Under the pieces are notes generated by a model. That model made no database searches and was not told the DNA's origin. It worked only from the letters and a program-made list of their open reading frames with translations. The position numbers and the translations under genes were made by a program. This document shows positions 16,646-25,652 of a DNA stretch of 64,000 nucleotides, piece by piece. Position 1 is the stretch's first letter; the number at the start of each line of letters is the position of its first letter. The DNA comes from Vescimonas coprocola (GTDB lineage Bacteria > Bacillota > Clostridia > Oscillospirales > Oscillospiraceae), in NCBI RefSeq assembly GCF_018408575.1, contig NZ_AP023418.1, forward strand, positions 1,516,415 to 1,580,414, written 5' to 3'.

Positions 16646-17050
16646 TCAAGCGGCGATTCTTTGGTTTTCCAGTGCCCTGTTGCACTCAATGATCAGGCGG
16701 TCACACATATACTCGCTGAATTTAGCGATATGCGCCTGCTCATCCGTCAGTGCCAGCTTGCCCTGCATCCACTTGTAAGCCTGCCACTTTGTCATAAGCC
16801 CGGACTTCCACATCCAGTCGAACGCTTTGTGTGCCTGGATCCGTTTGTTGCGCAGATCACCGTTGGCGAGCGTCCCCATCGGCTCCTTTGTGCGCTTATG
16901 GGCGCCTACATAGGAATCGCAGCGGGGATAGCGGTCGCATACATACAGGTAGCTGTCCGGCACCTTTGTTGCCGTGCCGTAAACTGCGGAAGCAGGGCGA
17001 AGCGATGCTTTGGCACCGCAATAGGGACAGTGGATTTGTTTCTTTTTCAT
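16646..17050 (-). CDS. DUF3268-type zinc-finger protein
   Basis: A 134-residue protein. HCPYCGAKASLRPASAVYG near the start and YVCDRYPRCDSYVGAH give two CxxC-like pairs, matching the DUF3268 zinc-finger family found in ICEs and phages. The rest is helical with KAFDWMWKSGLMTKWQAYKW. The ATG at 17050 has GGAGG 9 bases upstream. It probably binds nucleic acid, with no further detail. Confidence 0.7.
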   Translation of the reverse strand: MKKKQIHCPYCGAKASLRPASAVYGTATKVPDSYLYVCDRYPRCDSYVGAHKRTKEPMGTLANGDLRNKRIQAHKAFDWMWKSGLMTKWQAYKWMQGKLALTDEQAHIAKFSEYMCDRLIIECNRALENQRIAA

Positions 17051-17094
17051 TCGGTTCAACCTCCAATACTTTCTTTTTGCGGACATAACACGCA

Positions 17095-17424
17095 TTAGGT
17101 ACCCTGATCCTCCGGAATGGTCTGTAAAATGCTGCAGGTGTTCGGGTCAGTCACATTCCAGACCAGCCAGCTATGAAACAGCTTTTCAAATGCCTCTTTT
17201 GCGATGATGGCAGCGCACTCAAACTTATCTACCTTGTCGCCGGTCATCTTTTCAAAGAGCAAGACCGGCAAAAGAAGCGGAGTTCCCTCGGCATCGGCAG
17301 TGAGCAGATGACCGCCGCAATCGGTTCGGCCATAGGGGCACTCGATACAATCTACATAAAAGGCATTTCGCCATGAGCCCTGCGTTGATTGCAGGAACTG
17401 ATATAGTGTTTTTGAATTCTGCAT
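17095..17424 (-). CDS. Hypothetical ICE protein with cysteines
   Basis: A 109-residue protein with CIECPYGRTDCGGHLL near residues 26-40, a possible metal site, followed by a helical C-terminus. GAGGAC lies 8 bases before the ATG. It is separated from the upstream surface-protein gene by a terminator. No family is recognised. Confidence 0.55.
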   Translation of the reverse strand: MQNSKTLYQFLQSTQGSWRNAFYVDCIECPYGRTDCGGHLLTADAEGTPLLLPVLLFEKMTGDKVDKFECAAIIAKEAFEKLFHSWLVWNVTDPNTCSILQTIPEDQGT

Positions 17425-17479
17425 ATTTGTGTCCTCGCTTTCAATATACTACTTTCCAATAAAGATCCCCCTGGAGGGT

Positions 17480-17522
17480 AGATAAAGCAAAAGCGGCAGA
17501 CACCGCTTAGGATGTCTGCCGC
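17480..17522 (-). terminator. Intrinsic terminator after the SpaA-repeat surface protein
   Basis: GCGGCAGACACC and GGATGTCTGCCGC form a strong stem with loop GCTTA, and on the minus strand CTTTTGCTTT follows. It lies 9 bp past the stop of the surface-protein gene and upstream of the next start. Confidence 0.75.
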
Positions 17523-17530
17523 CGGTTAAG

Positions 17531-20500
17531 TCAAAGCGCTTTCCGCTTTTTTCTGCTTACAATGCTCACGGTAATGAGCACGGTCAAAGACCCGCTTGCC
17601 AGCAGGATCCAAAGCCAAAGCTTTGAATCGTCGCCGGTTTTGGGAGAGTCAGGGTATTCGGGTGTCGGAGTCGGAATCGGTTCATTGGTAAAGCCCACGC
17701 CGATTTCATTTTCCACGATGACCGTTTCACCGTCTTTTTGGATCCGGAAATAGAAGTAGCGGTCATCCTTTGTAAAGCCGTCGGGGGCCTTCGTTTCGAG
17801 CAGCAGATAGCCGCCGTGCTTCAGACCGCCAATCTCATATACGCCGGTATCAGCCTCGGAAAGCTCGCCGTACAGTGTGTCAATGTCCGGATCATAGGCC
17901 TTGTTGCCGTTTACATCCAGATAGAGCACAAATTCTGCGCTGCTGAGCAGCTTATCGTGATCCTTGCTGCTGACCTTCCTGACCTGCACCTTGCCGGTCA
18001 AGAATTTGTTGACGACCGTGATCTCGATGATCTGATCCATCTCGGATACCGTTACCTTGTAAGCTTCCTCTGAAAGCACCAGATGCGCCGGGCAGGACAG
18101 CTCACGGACGATCCAATCGCCATAGGGGATATTTTCAAAGACGAACACACCGTCCTCACCGGATGTTGCCGTTGCCAGCGCATTTTCCTCTGTGAACTCG
18201 GTCTCATTCGCCTTGAAGAGTCCGAACACAGCTCCGGACACGGGCGTATGATCCTCATCCACCTTTAAGCCGTGAATGCTGCCTCGGATGATGGTATTTT
18301 CGATCACCTCACCGTTGTTGATAACCAACTGAATGACCGCAACGGAAGCGTCTTCGTAATCAAAGGCAACGGGATAGACCGCATCCGACAGAAGATAGTG
18401 TGCGTCTGTAGCCACTTCCTTGACATAGAGCTTGGCACCGGCCGGAACATCCACCGTAAATACGGCAAGTCCGTTTTCGTCGATGCCCACGATCTCAAGC
18501 AATCCGTCCTGCGGGATCTCCGTGCCGTCCGCAGCGGTCAGGGTTTCGACAGCATACAATCCGAAGCGAATGTTCTTGTATTCCTCACCGAGTCCGACAC
18601 CGTAGGTATCATCGGATTCCAGCTTTTTAAGCAGGCTGATCACGACCTTCTGCCGTTCATTGACGGCGGTTTCGGAAACAGTCGTGATCTTAACCTGTTC
18701 ACCGGCATAGGTAAGCTCCGTTTGTACCGGCTCCTTTAAGAGCACCATACCGTAAGGCGCCTTTTCCTCACGCAGCTCAAACTTTCCGAGGAACAGCGGC
18801 TCACTCGTTGCCGTGCCGTCTGCCGCAGTGGTGAGAGTCGCCACCTTTTCTCCGGCGGAATAACGCTTTGTGCCGTCTAAGGTATAGGTATCCTCCACTG
18901 CATATACGCCGAACACAGCGCCGGTCAAGCCCTGCATTTCATAATGCGGAGTATAAATGCCGTCCTGCTCGGTGACTGTGGAGAACACCTCGCCGCGCTT
19001 CAGAATCGTGATCGTTCCCATCTGCGGCTGGTTGTATTTTTCCACAACGACTACTTCGGCGGAGCCGTCCACCTTGAATTTCACGGGTGTGCTGTCCAGC
19101 ACATAGCCTTCCGCGCCGCCGACGGTCTGCTCGATCAGCTCATATTCGCCGTAGCTAAGGGGTTCGGGCAGGCGCAGGCGTCCCGTGTTATCCGTATAGA
19201 AGACATCAATATCCATCGGCGTGGGGTAGTTGATCCGCTGGGTGATGAAATCACCGCTTTGCAGGTCACGGAGCTTAAAGCCGATACCGGCGGCGGGGAT
19301 CACCTTGCCGGTCGTGGCGTCCTTTTTCACCACATCGATCAGGGCGGTGATGGGTGCGTTGTTGATGATATAGCTGTAAATATCCGCATGAGTCTTGATG
19401 TAGACTTCAAAGGCGGGCAGCAGCTCCGCACCTTCTTTGCCGGAGATCTGTTCTACGATATAGGTGCCGTAGGGCAGGTCCCTGGATACGCCGAAGCCGT
19501 GCGCGTCAATGGTAATGAGATCACGCTCCGTTTCATCGGCGGCATCATAGGAGCCGGACGATTTGAGCCAGATCTTAAACTGTGCGCCCGCTTCCGGCGT
19601 TTCGATCTGCGTGTCGCCATTGTCCGAATGCTTCACAAGCACGATATTGCTTTTAATGGGTGTTTCATACAAATCCATCGTCAGCGTGTTATACTCGACG
19701 GAATACTTTTCGGGATAGGCGCCCACCGGGTAGATCGTATCATCCAGCAAATAGCCTTCGCTCGGTGTGATCTCACGGATCGTCCAGCCGTCTCCGCAGG
19801 GGAAATAGTCGGTCAGGATATATCCGTCTTTATCGGTCGTGTAGGTCTTCACCAGCTCGCCGTTTTGATACACGCCGTAAACAGCGCCCTCAAGCGTAGC
19901 GTCTCCGCGGGTGTAACCGTAGGGATAGCCGAGATCTTCCGCGCTTTTGTATTCGTAATCATCGGCTGCCATCAGCTTCGGCATTGCCGATTGGTCGTTG
20001 CAGTCAGCGTGTTCGGCATCCAGCTTGTAAATATCCGCACGCCATTTTTTCAAGGTGTTGTCTACGGCGGCTTCGGCTGTTTCTTTCCATGTGACCGTTA
20101 CGGTCTGATCCTCCGGAATAACATAGCGGGCAGCCGTGTTTTCTTCGGAAAGTGTGTAGGTACCTACGGGCACATCCTTGAAGGTTGCCTTTCCGCTGCT
20201 GTCAGAAACAGCGTACATATCCACCTGCTGTCCCGTAGTAGAAGTCCCGTACAAGCGGAACTCATGGCCCTCGACCAAGCCATCCTCGGATGTTTTCGTC
20301 ACAACAAGATTGCCACGCTGCAGAAGATTGCTGAAGGTTACGATGGAAGTGCCGCCGGAAACGACGGTGACGGCCTGCGGCGGCTGCGGCACATAGCCCT
20401 CATATTCGTATTCGGACACGGTATAGGTGCCAGGCTTCAGGTTCTTTACGGTAATGCCGCCGTCAGAGCCGGTGACAACATCCTCGTTCACGCCATTGCC

Positions 20501-21595
20501 GGAGATATTCAGCCGGATACCGCTGATCTTGCCGTCCTCGGACTCCTTGACGATCTTCACATTTCCGGGAATTTCCTCATTCACAGCGGTAAATTTGACA
20601 ACGCCGTTATTGGCGGCGCTGACAGTGACTGTCCACTCGGTCTGCCCGTAGGCACGGTAGTTTGCCGGGAATACCGTTTCCTTTACCGTGTACTGCCCAT
20701 AGGGGATGCGCTCGATGCTGGAGCCGTGACCGCCGGCGTCGGTCGGGCCGATCAGATACTGTGTGCCGTCTTTCTGTGATGTTGCAACGAAGTAGGCTCC
20801 GGCAAGGCCTTTGCCGTTGGTATCGTTTTTCTGCACTTCAATGGACCCGTAGGCCTCTACAAATTCCGGTACGACGACCTGCACGACCGCCTCGGGGTAA
20901 TCGCCCTTGCTCATACCGACGATGGTAGAAAATTCAGGGCCTCGGTCATTGCCGACATGGGTGACGAAGTGTTTGCCGTTATAATAGCCTGCATAGATTG
21001 CCACATGGGCAATGCTGCCCGTCGGGATATGCTTGAAGACGATCAACGACCCGATGGGGATTTCCTCGGAAGGATTGAAGTTACTTCCGTCCGAGCTTTG
21101 CGTAAAGCTGATGCGTCTGGCCTTGCCGCTGTCTACCCAGCCGTTCGCCGCAGTGTTATAGGCGGTTGCCGATCTCGGGTTGGATGGGCAAGGCACAGTG
21201 GCGGTATTGATATGCGCCACATTCGGCATATAGTTGTAATAAACATAGCTGACATAGGAGGCACAGCAGAGTCCGTGTGAACGGAATCTGGCAATATCCG
21301 GTACGCCGCCGGAATTGGTTTCAAAGCCGGACGGGCCTGTGCCGTAGCCGATACCCGAACGAATTGAGGCGGACACCGAGCTGCCGGTCTTTATAAAGAT
21401 CGTGCCATCGTCCTTTTGGGCCTGAACATTGTAGCCGGTATAGGCGAGGGCATCCAGATAGACATTATCCAGCATATTCGCCGGGATTCCCGAAGCGGGC
21501 GCCGCAAAGGCACTGATGGGCAAAGCGGCCACCAGCATTACGGCGGTCAAAAGCATGGACAGCCATTTTTTGAAGCTAAGCTTTTTCTTTGTCAT
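17531..21595 (-). CDS. Giant C40-peptidase / SpaA (Cna-B) repeat surface protein with sortase-like anchor
   Basis: A 1354-residue cell-surface protein. A signal peptide (residues 1-31, ending ISAFA) is followed by an NlpC/P60-like domain, residues about 40-245, with candidate catalytic Cys110/Cys111 in HGLCCASYV and His197 in IAHVAIYAG. Then come many prealbumin-like SpaA/Cna-B repeats, each with the GxYxVxExxxPxGY pattern. The C-terminus has a Pro-rich spacer, SPKTG (1317-1321), one hydrophobic helix and RKKRKAL, a variant sortase signal. In an ICE such a protein probably remodels peptidoglycan and mediates donor-recipient adhesion. Its ATG follows AAAGGAAAG and a hairpin. Confidence 0.85.
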   Translation of the reverse strand: MTKKKLSFKKWLSMLLTAVMLVAALPISAFAAPASGIPANMLDNVYLDALAYTGYNVQAQKDDGTIFIKTGSSVSASIRSGIGYGTGPSGFETNSGGVPDIARFRSHGLCCASYVSYVYYNYMPNVAHINTATVPCPSNPRSATAYNTAANGWVDSGKARRISFTQSSDGSNFNPSEEIPIGSLIVFKHIPTGSIAHVAIYAGYYNGKHFVTHVGNDRGPEFSTIVGMSKGDYPEAVVQVVVPEFVEAYGSIEVQKNDTNGKGLAGAYFVATSQKDGTQYLIGPTDAGGHGSSIERIPYGQYTVKETVFPANYRAYGQTEWTVTVSAANNGVVKFTAVNEEIPGNVKIVKESEDGKISGIRLNISGNGVNEDVVTGSDGGITVKNLKPGTYTVSEYEYEGYVPQPPQAVTVVSGGTSIVTFSNLLQRGNLVVTKTSEDGLVEGHEFRLYGTSTTGQQVDMYAVSDSSGKATFKDVPVGTYTLSEENTAARYVIPEDQTVTVTWKETAEAAVDNTLKKWRADIYKLDAEHADCNDQSAMPKLMAADDYEYKSAEDLGYPYGYTRGDATLEGAVYGVYQNGELVKTYTTDKDGYILTDYFPCGDGWTIREITPSEGYLLDDTIYPVGAYPEKYSVEYNTLTMDLYETPIKSNIVLVKHSDNGDTQIETPEAGAQFKIWLKSSGSYDAADETERDLITIDAHGFGVSRDLPYGTYIVEQISGKEGAELLPAFEVYIKTHADIYSYIINNAPITALIDVVKKDATTGKVIPAAGIGFKLRDLQSGDFITQRINYPTPMDIDVFYTDNTGRLRLPEPLSYGEYELIEQTVGGAEGYVLDSTPVKFKVDGSAEVVVVEKYNQPQMGTITILKRGEVFSTVTEQDGIYTPHYEMQGLTGAVFGVYAVEDTYTLDGTKRYSAGEKVATLTTAADGTATSEPLFLGKFELREEKAPYGMVLLKEPVQTELTYAGEQVKITTVSETAVNERQKVVISLLKKLESDDTYGVGLGEEYKNIRFGLYAVETLTAADGTEIPQDGLLEIVGIDENGLAVFTVDVPAGAKLYVKEVATDAHYLLSDAVYPVAFDYEDASVAVIQLVINNGEVIENTIIRGSIHGLKVDEDHTPVSGAVFGLFKANETEFTEENALATATSGEDGVFVFENIPYGDWIVRELSCPAHLVLSEEAYKVTVSEMDQIIEITVVNKFLTGKVQVRKVSSKDHDKLLSSAEFVLYLDVNGNKAYDPDIDTLYGELSEADTGVYEIGGLKHGGYLLLETKAPDGFTKDDRYFYFRIQKDGETVIVENEIGVGFTNEPIPTPTPEYPDSPKTGDDSKLWLWILLASGSLTVLITVSIVSRKKRKAL

Positions 21596-21621
21596 GATGG
21601 TTCTTTCCTTTCTTGAAAGAG

Positions 21622-21655
21622 AAAAGACTCCATCGCATAGGCAATGAAGTCTTTT
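21622..21655 (-). terminator. Hairpin just ahead of the surface-protein gene
   Basis: AAAAGACTCCAT and ATGAAGTCTTTT form a 12-bp stem with one G-U-type mismatch and a 10-base loop, with a TTTTCTCTTT tract on the minus strand, only 27 bp before the start at 21595. Confidence 0.65.
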
Positions 21656-21673
21656 GGCTTTGATTATTCTGTT

Positions 21674-22483
21674 TTATCCGTAGTTGTCTTTGGTGAGCGC
21701 CACATCGCAGTACCACATTCCGCTTTCGTAGGTGATGCCGACACCGATATACCGATATTCGCCGCTTCCTATGTAAGACCAGTGATCGGGGCTGTTTCGT
21801 ATCAGGCGAGCCAAAGAGCTTGCTACATAATCGACAGTGCCCGCATATCCGGCCTTGGCGATCGCTTCGCCCGCGCAGGCGGTATAATATGGTTCTCCAT
21901 CCATTCCGTATGCAGAAGGATCCACATACAACCCGTAGGACAGTGCCGTTGCCGCCGCCCGTTCATCCATGGTGTTGTGTGAGAAGTCCGAGATAATCTG
22001 GCGGCTGCGGTATTCGGCATATCCTGTGAGACCGGACAGCCGGGTGACGGCAGCAGTGCCTTGCGCCGTGCGGTAGTCGTTCAGATACTGTGCGACCAGC
22101 TCTGCGATTGCTCCGGCATCGGAAGCCGAAGCATTGGGCACGGTCGGTGTCGTTTCCGTCGGCTCTGTTGGCGATGTGTTTTCTGCCGGAGCCGTCTTTT
22201 CAGTAGGCTCAGTCGGTCCGCCGGAAGGTGTGTTTTGTTTCGGCTCCTTTACGGAACTGTCGGAAGTACCGCTTTCCGCCTTGGATACAGCGGTTTCTTC
22301 CGGCACTTCGGTAGTTTTGGCAGGCTCGGAAGAGGGCACCGTGCTTTGTTCCGTTTTTTCCTCAGTGGGAGATGTGATATGAGTATCCTCCGAAGGTACA
22401 GAGGATGTTTCCGGCAAAGCCTCTTTGCCGCAGCCTGCAAGAGTCAGCAGCAAAGCGAGCAAGACGAAGATGATTTTACGCAT
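21674..22483 (-). CDS. CAP/SCP-domain lipoprotein
   Basis: A 269-residue exported lipoprotein. The signal peptide ends in the lipobox LTLAGC (Cys about 18). A Thr/Pro/Glu/Ser-rich linker of about 95 residues spans the wall, and the C-terminal half is a CAP domain (AIAELVAQYLNDYRTAQG...; DFSHNTMDERAAATAL; SPDHWSYIGSGEYRYIGVG). The ATG at 22483 follows AGGAGGGG. Such CAP proteins are typical in Firmicute cell envelopes. Here it probably supports the conjugation surface with the adjacent SpaA protein. Confidence 0.75.
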   Translation of the reverse strand: MRKIIFVLLALLLTLAGCGKEALPETSSVPSEDTHITSPTEEKTEQSTVPSSEPAKTTEVPEETAVSKAESGTSDSSVKEPKQNTPSGGPTEPTEKTAPAENTSPTEPTETTPTVPNASASDAGAIAELVAQYLNDYRTAQGTAAVTRLSGLTGYAEYRSRQIISDFSHNTMDERAAATALSYGLYVDPSAYGMDGEPYYTACAGEAIAKAGYAGTVDYVASSLARLIRNSPDHWSYIGSGEYRYIGVGITYESGMWYCDVALTKDNYG

Positions 22484-22557
22484 AAAAAGCCCCTCCTTGT
22501 TCGGAAATTTCCGCCTTGCTCTTTTTATACGACCTGCGCTCACCGTTTTTCAACAGA

Positions 22558-23754
22558 CTACAGATGCTGCTTGATAATACGGGTGATGATTCCGACCGCC
22601 ACGCCACGGTCTTCATCAATGTGCGTCACGGCAAAAGAAACATCGTCTTTCTTGCCGGGCGTGCGCCGGTCGAGGCAGGTGTGAGCAATGGCGTTGGCTC
22701 CGTTATTCAGTCGGACATACACCACGCCCTTATGCACATCTGTCACCTTGCCGGCATACTTGCTTTGCACCCGACACTGCTTCAGATAGGTGCGGTTGGT
22801 GTTCTCGGATACACTTTTTACATCGGCACGGATGGAAAGCTCCTCCAAGCTATCACGGTTGACCTCCAGAATACGGACGAGGATCTGATCCCCGACAGAA
22901 AAACGGTCGTTGGCATCCCCGATCCAATCCCAGGACAGGTCCCGTGCCATGATCGAGCACTCCACGCCGAAGGCTTCGATGCGTACTGCCTTTTCCGCCA
23001 CGGCAATCACACGGGCCTGCACGGTGCGTCCCTCATAGATGCGGTATGCGCCGGAGGTATCCTGATTCATGTAAAAGACCTGCCGCTTTTTGAGCATCGC
23101 TTCCTTGCGGCTTGCCACAACGGTGCGTGTCTTCTGATCCACGCCCTTTACAATGAAGTCGATCTCGCAGCCCAACATATTGCTGAGCAGCTTGTTCTGG
23201 CGGCGGATCATTTCGGTATACTCTGTGCCTTTGAGGTTCTTTTCCAGCTTCACAAGCATTTCCTTTAGCGGGATGACTACACGAAAGCCCTTGTAATCTA
23301 CAACGGCGAGCGTTTTCCCGGCTTCCGTTTCTTCCACGCCGCCGAGCATTCCGGTCAGGATGCGGTGCGAGCGGTTGGAAGTCAGGATCTCGTGCCATGC
23401 GGCGTCCATCTCATGTGTCTCGGTCGTAACTTCACCGCCGACTTCCAGCGTCAGAATAGGATCTGCCTTCGGCTTATTCTGCCGATCCGCTGCGGCGGTT
23501 TCTTTTTTCTTTGCGGCGGTCTCCTTGGGGGCAGCCGGTTGAGGCTCGGGTAAAGCTTCCTCATCCACGGCATCCGTTTTCTTTTTGCGGGTGCGTTTGG
23601 GCTTCGGTGGCTCTTCAGCTGCCGGCTCGATCGGCTCGGCAGATACTTCGGCGGCAGGTTCGACGGGAACGGGCTCAATATCGGTCACCTCCGCAGCGCT
23701 TTCGGTCGTTTCCACCGCAGCGGCAACTTCCGGCTCTTCTTTTTTCTTAGGCAT
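22558..23754 (-). CDS. S1-type RNA-binding domain protein of the ICE
   Basis: A 398-residue protein. Residues 1-115 are low complexity, rich in Ala, Glu, Pro and Lys with basic clusters (KPKRTRKKK). The rest has a conserved middle (EMDAAWHEILTSNRSHRILTG...) and a C-terminal S1/OB-like beta domain (YAGKVTDVHKGVVYVRLNNG...). The ATG at 23754 follows AGGAGGAAC. It lies between VirD4 and the CAP lipoprotein, in a conserved position for this ICE family. A role in binding DNA or RNA at the transfer apparatus is possible but unproven. Confidence 0.65.
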   Translation of the reverse strand: MPKKKEEPEVAAAVETTESAAEVTDIEPVPVEPAAEVSAEPIEPAAEEPPKPKRTRKKKTDAVDEEALPEPQPAAPKETAAKKKETAAADRQNKPKADPILTLEVGGEVTTETHEMDAAWHEILTSNRSHRILTGMLGGVEETEAGKTLAVVDYKGFRVVIPLKEMLVKLEKNLKGTEYTEMIRRQNKLLSNMLGCEIDFIVKGVDQKTRTVVASRKEAMLKKRQVFYMNQDTSGAYRIYEGRTVQARVIAVAEKAVRIEAFGVECSIMARDLSWDWIGDANDRFSVGDQILVRILEVNRDSLEELSIRADVKSVSENTNRTYLKQCRVQSKYAGKVTDVHKGVVYVRLNNGANAIAHTCLDRRTPGKKDDVSFAVTHIDEDRGVAVGIITRIIKQHL

Positions 23755-23768
23755 AGGTTGTTCCTCCT

Positions 23769-25652
23769 TTAGTTTTTGGACATGATACTGTCTTTGTCGG
23801 TCGGCACCACATTGGATGCCGGCGTTTTTTTCTTTCTGCCCGGTTTTTTGATCGGCGCAGGCGATACTTCTTCCACCTCCTTCGGTTGCTGTTTTTGCCA
23901 CTCAGGTATATGTGCAGAAGCCTTGCAGGAGATCATCTTTTTGCTTTCCGGGTGCTCTGTGTAATCGCATTTGTCTACCTGCAATAGCTTGCGGCCTCGA
24001 ATAATGATGAGCGCCTTGCTGATCGGCAGCCGCAAGACCTCATCCATCGTCAGCAGCTTTCGCTTGCCGACGCCGCTGGTCTCTCTGTATTCCGGTGTGT
24101 AGTTGGAAATCCGCCAAGTGCCGAGCTGCTTTGCCTTGCTCTGCACATGCACGGAAACCTCGCCGGAGCGGTCGCTGATGTACTTTGCCGTCAGCTCATC
24201 CACGCAGCCGAGAAAAAGCTGCACATCACTGTTGCCGAGGATCTCCTGCCATTGGTTCAGCGGGTATCGGTTCTGAAGTCCGGCAAGGTTCTGGAACACG
24301 CAGCTCATGCTGATGTTTCGGGAGCGTATCACGCTGATTTTTCGGCTGAGGTCTGGAATAACGCCGCAGGCCGTCAATTCTTCACCGAGCACATGAACGG
24401 GGATAGGCAGCTTGCCGCCCTCGCAGTTTTTGTCTGCATAGCGCACCAGCTTGATAAAAACAAAGGACAGAAACAACGATGATAAAAAGTCGAAGGTACT
24501 GTCCTGGTCGCTGGTAATACAGAAATAAGCGCAGGGCTGCTGTCCCGGCAGCTCCATATCGATCTCGTCAAAGGCAGTCATATTGCAGATGGATTTGTTC
24601 TGGAACACCTGCAGTCTTGAGCCAAGGCCGATAATCACGCCGCTGCGCACGGTGTCGGACGCCTGCTGAAAAATGGCGTAAGGGGCTTTCGCCGGATGTG
24701 AGGACGGCAGCATATTGAACAGGCTGTTCAGCTCTTTTTCGTCACAGTGGGTCAGCAGCCGATAGACCTGCCCGATATTCTTCCGCTCGGGCAGATACCC
24801 TTGTTCCACATAAAGGACCAACGCTTTGAGCAGATTCATTTCGGCGCTGTCCCAGAAGTGGTCGCCCCGTTCCGAGCCGGTGTTTTTAATAATGACATCG
24901 CAAAAGCGCTGTGCCATCAGTTCATCGCCCTCGATCTCCGCAAGGCAATTCCACGAGTCTGAATTTTCAGGGCACACCAGATTGAACACCTTAACGGTAT
25001 GCGTCTTGCGCAGCAGCTCGCTGGTCTTTTCGTACAGCTCGGATTTCGGGTCGCAAATGATCAGCGATTCCATTTTTCCGTCCTTGTTCGGAACGGTCGC
25101 CTGCAAAATGCGGTTGATACAGTAAGCCCTCGTTTTCATGCTGCCGCTGGCACCGTACACCGCCACATTTTTGTTGAGCATACTTTCCTCCGGCATACAC
25201 ACATACCGCCCGTTCAGCAGCCCGAAGATCGTGCCGTTATGGTTTTTAAGGCTCGTCCGTAAGTCAAATATCTCCTCGGCTTCCTTTTCGCTCATAAAGC
25301 CGGATGTGCCGTAGGTGCCCTTCTTGGAATAGATGAAGTTACGGTCCTTGTCGTATTCGCCGGTTTCACTGTAGCCCATACGCATGACCATAACGATGAG
25401 CAGCACCAGCGCTCCCACGCAAATGAGAATGCCGACTATGCCGTATGGCATAGTAAAAATGGCACGCAGGCACTCGCTGACAGCAAAGGACGGCACGGTG
25501 GGTGAAGTTCCGTTGCCGGGCGTTCCGCCGGCAGCCTCCCACTCATGATAATTGCGCATAAACTGGGCAATATATCCGCCGCCGTAGAGCAGTCCCAGCA
25601 GAAGCGGCGGAAGCGCCAGCAATATGCCAAACAGTCTTTTCTTCTTACTCAA
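23769..25652 (-). CDS. VirD4/TraG-type coupling ATPase
   Basis: A 627-residue type IV coupling protein that would deliver the relaxase-DNA complex to the channel. Two N-terminal transmembrane helices (residues about 7-32 and 71-92) precede the ATPase with Walker A GASGSMKT (167-174) and LIICDPKSELYEK. The usual Walker B DE appears as VLGEEL, with Gly in place of Asp. The start is a TTG at 25652 with AAAGGAG 6 bases upstream. It overlaps the stop of the preceding gene, so translation is coupled. The C-terminus is a basic Pro/Lys tail. Confidence 0.85.
   Translation of the reverse strand: MSKKKRLFGILLALPPLLLGLLYGGGYIAQFMRNYHEWEAAGGTPGNGTSPTVPSFAVSECLRAIFTMPYGIVGILICVGALVLLIVMVMRMGYSETGEYDKDRNFIYSKKGTYGTSGFMSEKEAEEIFDLRTSLKNHNGTIFGLLNGRYVCMPEESMLNKNVAVYGASGSMKTRAYCINRILQATVPNKDGKMESLIICDPKSELYEKTSELLRKTHTVKVFNLVCPENSDSWNCLAEIEGDELMAQRFCDVIIKNTGSERGDHFWDSAEMNLLKALVLYVEQGYLPERKNIGQVYRLLTHCDEKELNSLFNMLPSSHPAKAPYAIFQQASDTVRSGVIIGLGSRLQVFQNKSICNMTAFDEIDMELPGQQPCAYFCITSDQDSTFDFLSSLFLSFVFIKLVRYADKNCEGGKLPIPVHVLGEELTACGVIPDLSRKISVIRSRNISMSCVFQNLAGLQNRYPLNQWQEILGNSDVQLFLGCVDELTAKYISDRSGEVSVHVQSKAKQLGTWRISNYTPEYRETSGVGKRKLLTMDEVLRLPISKALIIIRGRKLLQVDKCDYTEHPESKKMISCKASAHIPEWQKQQPKEVEEVSPAPIKKPGRKKKTPASNVVPTDKDSIMSKN

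Noticed and set aside
18944-20779. A 611-codon plus-strand open frame inside the SpaA-repeat gene
   Set aside because: It is antisense to a clear 1354-residue surface protein with signal peptide, repeats and anchor. It has no supporting ribosome site or domain and arises from the repeat and codon pattern.
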